Of a stretch of 64,000 bases of DNA, positions 7,801 to 16,205 are shown one piece after another. The translations under genes and the position numbers were made by a program. This DNA is from Myxococcales bacterium (GTDB taxonomy: Bacteria; Myxococcota_A; UBA9042), in contig CANLIC010000009.1 in the NCBI GenBank assembly GCA_947491025.1, positions 1 through 64,000 on the forward strand. The letters are read 5' to 3'. How positions within the stretch are numbered: the stretch's first letter is position 1; the number at the start of each line of letters is the position of its first letter. Under the pieces are notes generated by a model. The model ran no database searches and was not told the origin of the DNA. It was given only the letters and a program-made list of their open reading frames with translations.

Positions 7801-9357
7801 CTATCGCTTGCGGCCACCCGCGCCCACAGGCTGGAAGGCCCAGAGCTTGAACACGTTGATGTCGCGGTCGGCCGTAATCGGCTTCATGCGGATGCGAGCG
7901 GTGACCTCGCGGACGTGCTCGGCGGGCACCACGTAGACCCAGTTGCGCCAGCGGAACTTGCGATCGGAGCCGGCGCAGATGCAGTTGGGCAGACGGCGGT
8001 CGTTGGACTCGACCTCGGCCTCCCAGTCGCCGTGCACATAGTCCATACGCCAGACGATGTAGACGTCTTTGCCGGGCTCGACGTGGCGCAGCTCGAATTC
8101 GACCTGGCCGCCCTCGAAGGCGACGCCGGTATCCTCGACGACGACGCCGTCGGGGTACTTGAGCTTCTGGCGGGTGCGGTACTTGTCGCGCTCGCCGCTC
8201 ACCTTCCACTGGTGGTCGCGCTCGCTGTCGGGATCGAGCGGATCGACCATATCGATGAGCACCATGTCGATGCCTTCGATGTTCATGTTCTCTTCGAAGG
8301 GCTTGCTGCGCACCTTGATGTTCTCGATCACGGCGTTGGTGTCCGTGCTCGGCGCGACCTCGATCTTGCGCTCGCGGCGCAGCGACTTGTCGAACATCAC
8401 CTCCATGAACTTGTAGCACTCGGTCTGGTAGCCGAGGAGCTGGTTCAGGAAGTCGAAGGTGAAGCTCGACTCCTCGTACTTCTGAAGCGCGATCTCGACG
8501 TGCTTCTTGAAATTGGCGAAGTCGCGCTGGCTCGAGATCTGCGGGACGTTCTTCTCGATCTCCTCGATGAGCGACCACTGGTGGTTGAGGATGATGAGGT
8601 AGAGCTTGAAGACGTTGCGCAGGTCGACGAGCTGGCTGTGGAGCAGCATCTCCAGCGTGATGAAGGCATGCAGCACGTCCGAGGCCGGCAGGATGCGCAT
8701 GTCATGGTAGAGATAGGCGTAGATGGACTTCGAGCGCCGGATCATCTCCAGCAGCTCCCAGAGCGTCTTCGGATCGATGAACGAACCGACGCAGCCTGCA
8801 ATGGGGATGAAGCGGAGATCGATCTCGTTCTCGGCCGGATGGAAGGGGTCCTTGGCGTCGGTCACGCGCTTGACGTCTTTGGTCAGGGCGATGCGGCAGA
8901 GCTCGATCTCGCTCTGGACGTCGGGCTCGGTGACCGACCACTCGACCTTGCAGCCCTCCGTCACGCGCCGGTGGCCCTTGTGGTCGAGGTTCTCCTTGTA
9001 GCTGATGAATTCGCTGAACTCCTCGATGTAGCGCAGCGCCAGATACACCGTGGCCGGCAGCTTGAAGTCACCGGGGTTGAGCTGCTTGATCTCGGGCTGC
9101 CACTGGAAGATGTCGTTGCCCTGCCCGTCGATGGCGTAGCCGGACTGGACCTCGACCGCGAGCTCGCCGCGACCGCGCCCCGAGACATGCAGGCCGCCAA
9201 GCGCGTGCGGCACGATGCCGGGGCCGTGAAACATGCGGTTGTGCAGCTTGTGCTTCTCGACGTGGTACGCCTCACCGTCGTTCCAGTCTTTCTCTGTGGT
9301 TCGAAAACCACGAAAGAAGTTCAGCCGCTTGAACGTCTTCAGCTCGTTGCCCGCCAT
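7801..9357 (-). CDS. Uncharacterised eCIS-cluster protein, possible baseplate or fibre part
   Basis: 518 aa with no export signal or membrane helix. The N terminus (RLNFFRGF, then HNRMFHGPGIVPHALGGLHV) and the strand-rich block to about residue 135 resemble phage-type baseplate or appendage proteins. The middle (about 200-330) is predicted helical, and the last 130 residues are again beta-rich. I cannot name a family. It starts 89 bp after the tail protein I gene stops, on the same strand, with GGGGAGAGAGG just before the ATG. That places it in the distal baseplate/fibre part of the cluster, where eCIS loci usually carry the tail-fibre gene (Pvc13/Afp13). Composition is like its neighbours, so recent separate acquisition is not evident. 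Confidence 0.65.
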   Translation of the reverse strand: MAGNELKTFKRLNFFRGFRTTEKDWNDGEAYHVEKHKLHNRMFHGPGIVPHALGGLHVSGRGRGELAVEVQSGYAIDGQGNDIFQWQPEIKQLNPGDFKLPATVYLALRYIEEFSEFISYKENLDHKGHRRVTEGCKVEWSVTEPDVQSEIELCRIALTKDVKRVTDAKDPFHPAENEIDLRFIPIAGCVGSFIDPKTLWELLEMIRRSKSIYAYLYHDMRILPASDVLHAFITLEMLLHSQLVDLRNVFKLYLIILNHQWSLIEEIEKNVPQISSQRDFANFKKHVEIALQKYEESSFTFDFLNQLLGYQTECYKFMEVMFDKSLRRERKIEVAPSTDTNAVIENIKVRSKPFEENMNIEGIDMVLIDMVDPLDPDSERDHQWKVSGERDKYRTRQKLKYPDGVVVEDTGVAFEGGQVEFELRHVEPGKDVYIVWRMDYVHGDWEAEVESNDRRLPNCICAGSDRKFRWRNWVYVVPAEHVREVTARIRMKPITADRDINVFKLWAFQPVGAGGRKR

Positions 9358-9446
9358 CGCCTCTCTCCCCTGCTGGCCGCGCGTGGCCGACCCTCGGCCT
9401 GTCCGCGTTCCCGCGGCGCTGCGCTTCCGCTGCTGCCCGCTGTTGG

Positions 9447-10352
9447 CTATCGCTTGCCCGACCGCGGCGCCGCTGGCGGCTCTTCGCTCGCATGCCCGGC
9501 GCCGACCTCGGCATCACCAATGGTCATGAATGGACCCCAGTCGTCGATCGCCTGGGTGGACTCGAACCGCAAAAAGTAGTTGGTATGCGCTGGCTTCTCC
9601 GCCTGAATCACGCGATGGATGCGGATGATCAGCTCGTCGCTGACCTCGCTCGCGTTGAGCGGCAACTCGACCACGAAGCAGTGGTTGAGGTTCATCGGCG
9701 GCAGGATCGTCGAGCTCTCGCCGATGGTGGAGCTCACCTCGACCCGGAAAGCGCCGGCCGGCCACTCGTTCTCGCTGATGCGCGGCTTGACCCCGACGTA
9801 GATCTCGAGCAGCAACTCGAGCGCCCTGCGGGTGCCGCGGATCTGGTAGAGCGCGGGCGCCGAGCGTAGCCAGCGCCGCTTCTTGTCATCGGGCCAGTCG
9901 TCCTCGAGCTGCAGCGCGATCCAGGACGAGAGCCACGGCAAGAAGGCATCTGGCGCGTCCGAGGGCCGGAAGAGCAGGTGGATGTCGTCGACCTTGTCGC
10001 GCACCGAGTCGTGAATCTGGTGGAAGATCCAAAGCAGATTCTGCAGAAACGAGTTCTCCTCGTCGGCGGTCACCTGGTAGATCTGCGGCATGAAACGCAG
10101 CCAGGACTGCTTGCTGACCTGCAGCTCAATGGGCGTACTGGAGTCGACGAGGAGGCCACGGATCGGCTGTTGGCCGACCACGGTGTTCTCGGCCTCGTAG
10201 GCGATGACGTAACGGGCGGTGGCCTCGGCGAATCCCGCCTGGTCGAGGACGATGCGGGCGTCGCGCAGCAGCAGACCATGGACGTCGGGCACAACGAGCT
10301 TGCGCGGGCGTTTGCCCGGGCTGCGCGTACCCTTGCCGGCCAGATCACTCAT
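9447..10352 (-). CDS. Phage P2 gpI-like tail protein with N-terminal PASTA domain
   Basis: 301 aa. Residues about 19-83 match a PASTA domain: VPDVHGL at the start, a DARIVLDQAGF helix, then VVGQQPIRG and a closing ELQVSK strand. Residues about 86-260 match the tail protein I family, with RFMPQIYQ, an ENSFLQNLLW helix, a SDAPDAFLPWLSSW block and a RGTRRALELLL helix. Tail protein I-type proteins build the baseplate wedge of contractile tails and correspond to Pvc12-type baseplate parts in eCIS. PASTA domains normally sense muropeptides or beta-lactams on the outside of cells. GGGAGG lies 8 nt before the ATG. The gene follows the baseplate J gene by 63 bp. The fusion is unusual. Confidence 0.85.
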   Translation of the reverse strand: MSDLAGKGTRSPGKRPRKLVVPDVHGLLLRDARIVLDQAGFAEATARYVIAYEAENTVVGQQPIRGLLVDSSTPIELQVSKQSWLRFMPQIYQVTADEENSFLQNLLWIFHQIHDSVRDKVDDIHLLFRPSDAPDAFLPWLSSWIALQLEDDWPDDKKRRWLRSAPALYQIRGTRRALELLLEIYVGVKPRISENEWPAGAFRVEVSSTIGESSTILPPMNLNHCFVVELPLNASEVSDELIIRIHRVIQAEKPAHTNYFLRFESTQAIDDWGPFMTIGDAEVGAGHASEEPPAAPRSGKR

Positions 10353-10415
10353 CCACCCGCCTCCCTGCGACGATCCATGCCCAGCCCTTGGCTCTTGGGC
10401 CTTCGCTTCGCCCCG

Positions 10416-13415
10416 CTACGCAATGCGCTCGTGCGCCTTCTCGACCACATCGACGCGCAGGCAATGCACCAGCTCGCCAGCGCCAAGTTTCAGCTGATCG
10501 ACCTCGAGCTTGGTGCGCTCGTCGATGATGCGGACGCGGTCGACGAAATCGACGCCCGAGACCTCTTCGACGACGTGGTAGAGGTCGACTCGGTAGACGG
10601 CGCGACCAAATGGCCACCCATCGCGCGCCTTGCCGCCGCGGAGCGGGTGCAAGAACATCCGGACCTTGCGCTGGATCTCACCCTTGACGCGATCCGAGGC
10701 GGTCGCCTGCAGCAGGATGATCTCGACCACGATCGACAGCTCGCGAAAGACCGGCCGCGTGACGTGCAGCACGGTGGTCAGAAGCTTGCGGTCGGCGAGG
10801 TAGTTGCGGACCTTGCGCAGCAGCTCGGTCGACGCGATCGGTTTCTCCATGAAGTCCGGATGGTTCTCGGCCACGCGCGGCACGACCACCACCGTCACCT
10901 CACCTTCGCGGTTGGCCGTCGGCAGCGCGCAGACCCGCGCCACCGAGGTCGAGGCCTCCCGGGCCAGCCACTCGAAGTCTTCAGCCGTCACCGCGCGGCC
11001 CTTGGCCTTCAGCGAGTGGGGCCCGCGTAGCTTGGCGTCCTCGACGCTCTCGAGATCAGCGCCGCCGGCTGCGGCGTACAGGTTGCGCACGCTGTCCACG
11101 TAGCTGACCGACTGCAGCAAGACACTGATGGCGTCAGGCGGCACGTTGCCGGCAGCGCCGCCGCCGACCTGGTAGCGTGACGTCACCACGTTGCGATCGC
11201 CTTTGGGCGGGACCATGCCGCGGATGCCGTCGCCAAAGCGGATGCGGCCAGTCACGAGATCCTTGGTGTAGTGGCGGCTGGTCGGCCTGGAGGCGAAGAG
11301 GCTGTCGACCTCGTGCCAACGCACCTCGACGCCGTCGCCGTCGGGCCCCTCGCGCACGCAGTCGTCGCCTTCCTCGTTCAGCAGCTGTTGCAGGTCGGGC
11401 CCGCTCGGACGCTCACGCTCGCGCGCCCACACCTGCTGGCCGGGGAGCACCGGGCCGCGGACGAACGTGAAGGTCTGATTCGGCGTACCCTGCGAGGAGC
11501 CCAGGATGGTGTTGCCGTAGCTGGTCAGGTTGTCGGCGTAGACGCTGTTGAGGATCATCGCCCGCAGCTGCGGCGGCTCGTCGTAGCCGCCAAACTCGAG
11601 GCGCGCCCGCAGCCAGTACAGGTTCTCGCCGTAGCGCTTGTTGGCGCGGTGGTCGGTCGGGCCGACGAGCTCCAGGAAGCCCGACTGCTGGAAGCCGTGC
11701 GTTTGGTCCCGCACAGCCAGCGTCTGCCAGTCGCGTCCGGTCCAATACTCCCAGGCGATGACCTGCTCGCTCGGGCTCGAATCGAGTTTACGGGCGGTGT
11801 CGCCGGGCCCAGCGCGCAGCCTCCGACCGGGGCCTGCGTCCTCGACCAGGTCGAAGTAGAGCAGGTTCGCTTCGTTGGGAAAGGGCTCCGAGAAGCCGAG
11901 GTAGAGCGTCGGGCTCTCTTCGGTCACCGGCGTGAAGGGCTGGAACGGCTTCATCGCCTCACGGGCCAGCGAGGTGTGGTCGGTGTAGACGAAGTCGTTG
12001 TAGGCCAGCACCAGCTCAAAGGGCTGGGCGCGCTCGATGTAGCGCAGCGTGACCAGGCGCAGGGTCGGCGGACGCAACGGCCGCGTGTCCTTCCAGACCC
12101 AGCGGTCGTTCTCGAGCTCGTAGGAGCCTGGGACGCCGTAGTCGCCGCGCTCGATGCGGCCGCGGATCCACAGCCCCTCGTTGCCATTGACCGCCACCGG
12201 CCGCATGTCCTTGGGCCGCGTGAAGCTCACCGCGCCGGCCACGGTCAAGCAGGCCGTCTCGTCGCGGAAGCCATGGCCGGGGTCTTCGACGTCGTAGTCG
12301 CCGAATCCCGACTTGCCCAGCAGCTTCCAGCGCTTCCCGTTGTAATACTCCCAGGCGACGACGAGGTCTTCGGACGGCTGACCGCGCGGCACCACCGCCT
12401 GGTCGGCCAACTCGATGTCGACCCGAATCAGCGCGTCGACGTGACCGAACACCGCGTCGCTCTTCACGTACATCGCGACGTCGACCTTCGGCTCGCGCGA
12501 GAAGGGCTGCATGCTGCGGTCCATCTCGAGCTTCAGGAACAGGTCGCCGTCGACGCTGGCGAACGCGGCCTCAGGCAGCTCGCCCTCGCCGATGAGCTCC
12601 AGGCGCATCGACAGGGTGTCGGTCAGGGTCTCATCGGCGCCGTGCGGTACCTCGGCGAGGCGGCCGCGGACGTAGAATCCGGGCTTCTCTTGCACGGTCG
12701 TGCCGATCATCTGGACCGGCCCGATGAGCGCGACCTCGTTGGCTGCGGTCTCGATCGGTGCGTCGGCCAGCTCGCGCCAGCGCTCACCGTCCCAGTACTC
12801 CCACTCGAGCAGGTCCACGAGCGGCGTGAAGCCCTCTGTCGTGCTGGTGCTGCCGATGGTCAACAGGCTCGACTCGTTGAAGGCGTGCAGCCGCGGGTCA
12901 GCGAGGTAGAGGTAGCGCTCGACGGCGCGAGCGCCTGCCCACAAGGGCACGCCACGGCTGCCGACGCCGAGCTGCTCGGTGTTGTCCGAGAACGACTCGT
13001 GGTGCTGACTCATGCACTTGACGAGCTTGTTGTTGGTGACGACGATGTCGCGCAACGTCTCGAAAGATTGGTAGCTGCCGTCGGGGCCCGGCTTGGTCGC
13101 GGTGCGGGTCCCAGAGGGGATCAGCACACGGTCCGCCTTCGGGTTGATGCCGAACTGCAGGACCGCGCGCGCCGGCTGCGGCGAGGTCAGGCTGATGCCC
13201 ATGAGCTCGAGGAAAGCGAGGAAGTTCTTCTCCGGCACGCGGTTGAGCCGGTAGAGCGTCATCTCGGTCATCCAAGCGAATAGCTCGATGAGCGTAATGC
13301 CGGGATCCGCCGGGTTGTGGTTGGTCCACTCCGGCGTGTACTGCGGGATGAGGCGGACCGCCTCCTGAACGATGTCGTCAAAGGAGCGATCGTCGAGGTT
13401 CGGGCTCGGGATCAT
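10416..13415 (-). CDS. Baseplate J-like assembly protein
   Basis: 999 aa. The N terminus, with NHNPADPGIT and a FAWMTEMTLYRLN helix, is the hallmark of large putative baseplate assembly proteins of eCIS and related phage tails (Pvc11/12, Afp11/12 type). The C-terminal part has the gpJ-like VTAEDFEWLARE stretch and strands typical of wedge proteins. It would form the baseplate wedges that trigger sheath contraction. Its ATG at 13415 overlaps the TGA of the gp25 gene by 4 bp, so the two are translationally coupled. Length is within the range of eCIS homologues. Middle residues (about 180-700) are repetitive, with several EYW/EYYN-GKRW blocks suggesting serial beta domains. Confidence 0.9.
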   Translation of the reverse strand: MIPSPNLDDRSFDDIVQEAVRLIPQYTPEWTNHNPADPGITLIELFAWMTEMTLYRLNRVPEKNFLAFLELMGISLTSPQPARAVLQFGINPKADRVLIPSGTRTATKPGPDGSYQSFETLRDIVVTNNKLVKCMSQHHESFSDNTEQLGVGSRGVPLWAGARAVERYLYLADPRLHAFNESSLLTIGSTSTTEGFTPLVDLLEWEYWDGERWRELADAPIETAANEVALIGPVQMIGTTVQEKPGFYVRGRLAEVPHGADETLTDTLSMRLELIGEGELPEAAFASVDGDLFLKLEMDRSMQPFSREPKVDVAMYVKSDAVFGHVDALIRVDIELADQAVVPRGQPSEDLVVAWEYYNGKRWKLLGKSGFGDYDVEDPGHGFRDETACLTVAGAVSFTRPKDMRPVAVNGNEGLWIRGRIERGDYGVPGSYELENDRWVWKDTRPLRPPTLRLVTLRYIERAQPFELVLAYNDFVYTDHTSLAREAMKPFQPFTPVTEESPTLYLGFSEPFPNEANLLYFDLVEDAGPGRRLRAGPGDTARKLDSSPSEQVIAWEYWTGRDWQTLAVRDQTHGFQQSGFLELVGPTDHRANKRYGENLYWLRARLEFGGYDEPPQLRAMILNSVYADNLTSYGNTILGSSQGTPNQTFTFVRGPVLPGQQVWARERERPSGPDLQQLLNEEGDDCVREGPDGDGVEVRWHEVDSLFASRPTSRHYTKDLVTGRIRFGDGIRGMVPPKGDRNVVTSRYQVGGGAAGNVPPDAISVLLQSVSYVDSVRNLYAAAGGADLESVEDAKLRGPHSLKAKGRAVTAEDFEWLAREASTSVARVCALPTANREGEVTVVVVPRVAENHPDFMEKPIASTELLRKVRNYLADRKLLTTVLHVTRPVFRELSIVVEIILLQATASDRVKGEIQRKVRMFLHPLRGGKARDGWPFGRAVYRVDLYHVVEEVSGVDFVDRVRIIDERTKLEVDQLKLGAGELVHCLRVDVVEKAHERIA

Positions 13416-13816
13416 AGGTCTTGCTCCCTGCGAAGGTAGAACGGATACACGAGGTTGTGGTCGACGTTGGTCGACCGGATCGTGTACTTGACCGACACCT
13501 GCATGATGTTCTCACGCTTGCCGTCGGGCGTGGCCATCACGCGGATGTCCGTGATGCGCGGCTCCTGCTTGATCAGCGCCTCGCGGACGTAGAAGGCGAC
13601 CAGGCCGCAGGTGGCCTCGGAATTCGGGTGGAACACGAACTCATGGACGCGGCTGCCGAAGAGCGGACGCATCACGCGCTCGCCCACCGCCGTGCCGATG
13701 ATGATGCGGATCGCCTCCTCGATGTTGTCCGGTCCCTCGCTGGTCGCGATTCCGCCTACGCTGTTGACGCCGAGCGGGAAGCGCAAGCCACGGCCGAGAA
13801 AGCTCTTTTGCGCCAT
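13412..13816 (-). CDS. gpW/gp25 family baseplate protein
   Basis: 134 aa, the usual length for T4 gp25-like proteins (Pvc9/Afp9 in eCIS). It has the conserved NIEEAIRIIIGT helix and the GERVMRPLFGS motif, in which the R-P-x-FG core is diagnostic. The protein nucleates sheath polymerisation at the baseplate. It overlaps the baseplate J gene by 4 bp. Despite the family name, lysozyme activity is not expected. Confidence 0.93.
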   Translation of the reverse strand: MAQKSFLGRGLRFPLGVNSVGGIATSEGPDNIEEAIRIIIGTAVGERVMRPLFGSRVHEFVFHPNSEATCGLVAFYVREALIKQEPRITDIRVMATPDGKRENIMQVSVKYTIRSTNVDHNLVYPFYLRREQDL

Positions 13817-13871
13817 GTCTCCGGATGCCCCCCCGTCCCGTCAAGGCCCGATGCGGCGCCCTCTCGCCAGG

Positions 13872-14099
13872 TCAGCCCAACATGCCGTCGAAGCGCAGGC
13901 CGCAGCCCGTGCAGCGGACGTGCAGCCAACCGCGATCGTCTTCGTTGCAGTCGAGTGCCTTGTCGCAGCGCGGACAGCGGTGGCCGTCGACGCGTCCTGA
14001 CGCGACGTCGGTGAGGACGTCGGCCAGCGCCATCATGGTCTCTTCGTCGTCCCAGGCCCCTGCGCCACGGTCGTCGAACGATGCCAAGGTCGCCTCCAT
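13872..14099 (-). CDS. Small zinc-ribbon protein in the eCIS cluster
   Basis: 75 aa from the ATG at 14099. The N-terminal half is acidic and helical (DDEETMMALADVLTD). The C-terminal half carries two CxxC knuckles, CPRC near residue 46 and CTGC near 64, separated by an acidic DCNEDDRGWL stretch: a compact zinc ribbon. It lies 55 bp upstream of gp25 in the reading direction. A longer frame extends upstream, but that N terminus is Arg-rich and lacks a good ribosome site. Function unknown; it could be an assembly or regulatory factor. Confidence 0.6.
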   Translation of the reverse strand: MEATLASFDDRGAGAWDDEETMMALADVLTDVASGRVDGHRCPRCDKALDCNEDDRGWLHVRCTGCGLRFDGMLG

Positions 14100-14248
14100 G
14101 GCCGCCGCTCCACCCAGGCGGAGCCGCCGCGGAAGTGTCCGGCAGGGTCGGCGCCCTGTCAACCGAGCTGCGGCATCAAGGCCGATTCGGTGCGACTTGG
14201 AAGGCCGTCGGCCACCGGCGCGACGCGCCATCTACAGCGCTTTGCGTC

Positions 14249-14318
14249 AACCTTTCAGAAGGTTACAAGATAGGCGCCCACACCCCATCCCGATGCCACG
14301 CACTGACCGATCGGTCAG
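14249..14318. promoter_or_regulatory. Two palindromes upstream of the zinc-ribbon gene
   Basis: A perfect 16-bp palindrome CTGACCGATCGGTCAG spans 14303-14318, and a 6-bp stem hairpin (AACCTT/AAGGTT, 4-nt loop) spans 14249-14264. Both sit in the 242-bp gap between the hub gene stop (14342) and the zinc-ribbon gene start. The 16-mer looks like a dimeric repressor operator; alternatively both are transcript hairpins that set expression of the downstream gp25-baseplate segment. No T-run follows either on the minus strand. Confidence 0.4.
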
Positions 14319-14341
14319 AAAACACGGCGATCGCGGAAGGC

Positions 14342-15490
14342 TCAGACGCCGTGGGCGTTGCGCGAGAATCCGATGGTCACCCGGTAGCCATCCTCAGGGC
14401 GGTAGCTGTGGGTGGCCGAGGTGATGAGGTACTTGCCGCTGAAGACCTTTCCGAAACCGGAGAACTCGACCGTCGCGCCGGGAACCGCCTTCGGATCGCC
14501 CTGGATCGTGACCTCACCGGTCACGAAGTCCATGGAATGCTGGTCAAACAGCGACTGCGCCAAGGTGTCTGCCTCTTGCTGCGTGTTGACCGGTTGGTCG
14601 GTGACCACGTAGGTGCGGCCGGTACCGCCGGAGTTGTAGAGCGCCTTGTTGGTCGCGGTCCAACCCGGCGTACCGCCGAAGGTGTACTTCGACGACTCAC
14701 AGACGCCGACGATGTTCTTCTTGGTCCAGGGGTCCCAGGAGCGGACCTCGACGCGGGTGTACTGCTGCACGGTGGAGAGGCGAAAGGCGGCGTTCAGCAG
14801 CGGCTGGCCATCGCCCGAGCGCTCGCGCGCGACCTGAATCGCAGCCTCTTGCCCTGGATCGGGCTGCTTGAACTTGACCTTGGCGAACTCCTCGGAGTCG
14901 GCCTTGTACTCAAGCTCCGCACCGAGCGCCTGCAAGATCTCATAGTCCGAAGCGTTCAGCTGCGGAATGTAGTGGTGCTTGACGCTGCCCGAGCCGATCT
15001 CGTCGGCCGACATGCCGTCGGAGCTGCCGCCCTTCTGCGCCTTGGCATCGCCGATGACCTGCCGCACGGCGTCGGTGGGCGCCGTCTGCGCCTCCAGGCC
15101 GTCGCCCCAGGTGCGCGAGCGCTGGCCGCGCGTCAGCCGGTGAAGCTTGTGGTAGCCGGAGATCGTAGTCCGGTAGCCGGCCTCAACGTCAAAGCTCGGC
15201 TCGATGTAGGCGATCTCACCCACGCACAACACGCCATGCTCGGCCAGACCGAGGCCGATCTCGACCTTGGCGCCTGGCTTGAAGCTGTCGATGAGGTTCA
15301 GTTTCTCCAGCGCCATCATGTCGTATTCGACGCTGAACATATCCGGGCTGTCCAAGCGCAGATCGACTTGAACACTGAGCAACCCGTTGCCGCCACGCGT
15401 CTCCAGCTGCTCGCCGGCGTCGGTGTTGATCTTGGTCGAGTCGGCGACCTTGATCGTGAGCTCTGGGGCATACTTCTTGTCTTCGGCCAT
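14342..15490 (-). CDS. gpD/VgrG-like hub protein
   Basis: 382 aa matching the phage late-control gpD family, the hub part of VgrG and of Pvc8/Afp8. Seen features are the LDSPDMFSVEYDMM stretch, an IDSFKPGAKVEIGLG strand pair, a LCVGEIAYIEPSF strand and a SGYHKLHRLTRG block near residues 130-145, with an oligosaccharide-binding-like C terminus. It would form the trimeric hub that joins tube and baseplate. Unlike VgrG it has no long C-terminal needle, and no PAAR gene is seen, so the tip is unidentified. It follows the LysM gene by 43 bp in the same direction. Confidence 0.85.
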   Translation of the reverse strand: MAEDKKYAPELTIKVADSTKINTDAGEQLETRGGNGLLSVQVDLRLDSPDMFSVEYDMMALEKLNLIDSFKPGAKVEIGLGLAEHGVLCVGEIAYIEPSFDVEAGYRTTISGYHKLHRLTRGQRSRTWGDGLEAQTAPTDAVRQVIGDAKAQKGGSSDGMSADEIGSGSVKHHYIPQLNASDYEILQALGAELEYKADSEEFAKVKFKQPDPGQEAAIQVARERSGDGQPLLNAAFRLSTVQQYTRVEVRSWDPWTKKNIVGVCESSKYTFGGTPGWTATNKALYNSGGTGRTYVVTDQPVNTQQEADTLAQSLFDQHSMDFVTGEVTIQGDPKAVPGATVEFSGFGKVFSGKYLITSATHSYRPEDGYRVTIGFSRNAHGV

Positions 15491-15533
15491 GATTCCCTCC
15501 CTCAGGATCTCGAAGCGGCGACCGCAGCCGCGG

Positions 15534-16205
15534 CTACTTCAAGATCGGTGGGATCAGCAGACGCGAACCCGGCATCAGCTCGAGCGGGTCGTCGACGCCG
15601 TTGGCGGCCGCGATGCGGCGCCACTCGCCGGCATCATCGTACTCCTTGAACGCGATCGCTTGCAGCGTGTCGCCCCGCTGCACCAGGTGCACGTGGGCGG
15701 TGTCTGGGCTCGACTTCACCGACTTGGCCGGAGCGTCGTCGGGGACCTCGGTCAGCGTCAGCTTGCACTTGGCCCGCACCGGCACGCCGTTCGGCAGGAA
15801 CATGATGTAGTTCACGTCCAACGCCGTGACGTGCCAGACGCCGGTGTTGATCTTGCCGTTCTCGCTGCCGAAGCCCTGGCCCCACACGAAGTGGACACGC
15901 GGCGGCCGGTGCAGCGCCTCTGCGACGACGATCAGCTTCTCAAGCTGCGACACGTGCTTGGCGTAGACGCTGATGCGCTCGTCGAAGGTGTCGAACAAGA
16001 TCTCGCCGAACTCGAGCTTCAGCGAGTCGCCGCCGTTGAACTGCAGAGCCGGCGCGTCTTGCCCCGCCTGGCGCTGCTCCTTCGGCTTGAGGGTCTTGGT
16101 GACCCGCACTGCCTCCGGATTGAAGGCGAAGGCGACCTCGGCTGGGACGCCGGCCTTGTCGGCCTTGTGCGCAACGAGCTTGGCCATCTCGAAGTTGCTA
16201 GACAT
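15534..16205 (-). CDS. LysM-domain baseplate/tail protein (Pvc7-like)
   Basis: 223 aa. Residues 1-160 are a beta-rich domain beginning with strands around AFAFNPEAVRVTK, as in eCIS Pvc7/Afp7 and phage gp53-like proteins. A LysM motif occupies about 172-222, with VQRGDTLQAIAFKEY and ending in LLIPP. In contractile tails this protein clamps tube and baseplate hub; binding peptidoglycan is not required. The ATG at 16205 is preferred over one 18 nt upstream because AGAAGGGGG sits 4 nt before it and would lie inside the longer protein. The start overlaps the end of the 1454-aa gene by 8 bp, so translation is coupled. Confidence 0.9.
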   Translation of the reverse strand: MSSNFEMAKLVAHKADKAGVPAEVAFAFNPEAVRVTKTLKPKEQRQAGQDAPALQFNGGDSLKLEFGEILFDTFDERISVYAKHVSQLEKLIVVAEALHRPPRVHFVWGQGFGSENGKINTGVWHVTALDVNYIMFLPNGVPVRAKCKLTLTEVPDDAPAKSVKSSPDTAHVHLVQRGDTLQAIAFKEYDDAGEWRRIAAANGVDDPLELMPGSRLLIPPILK

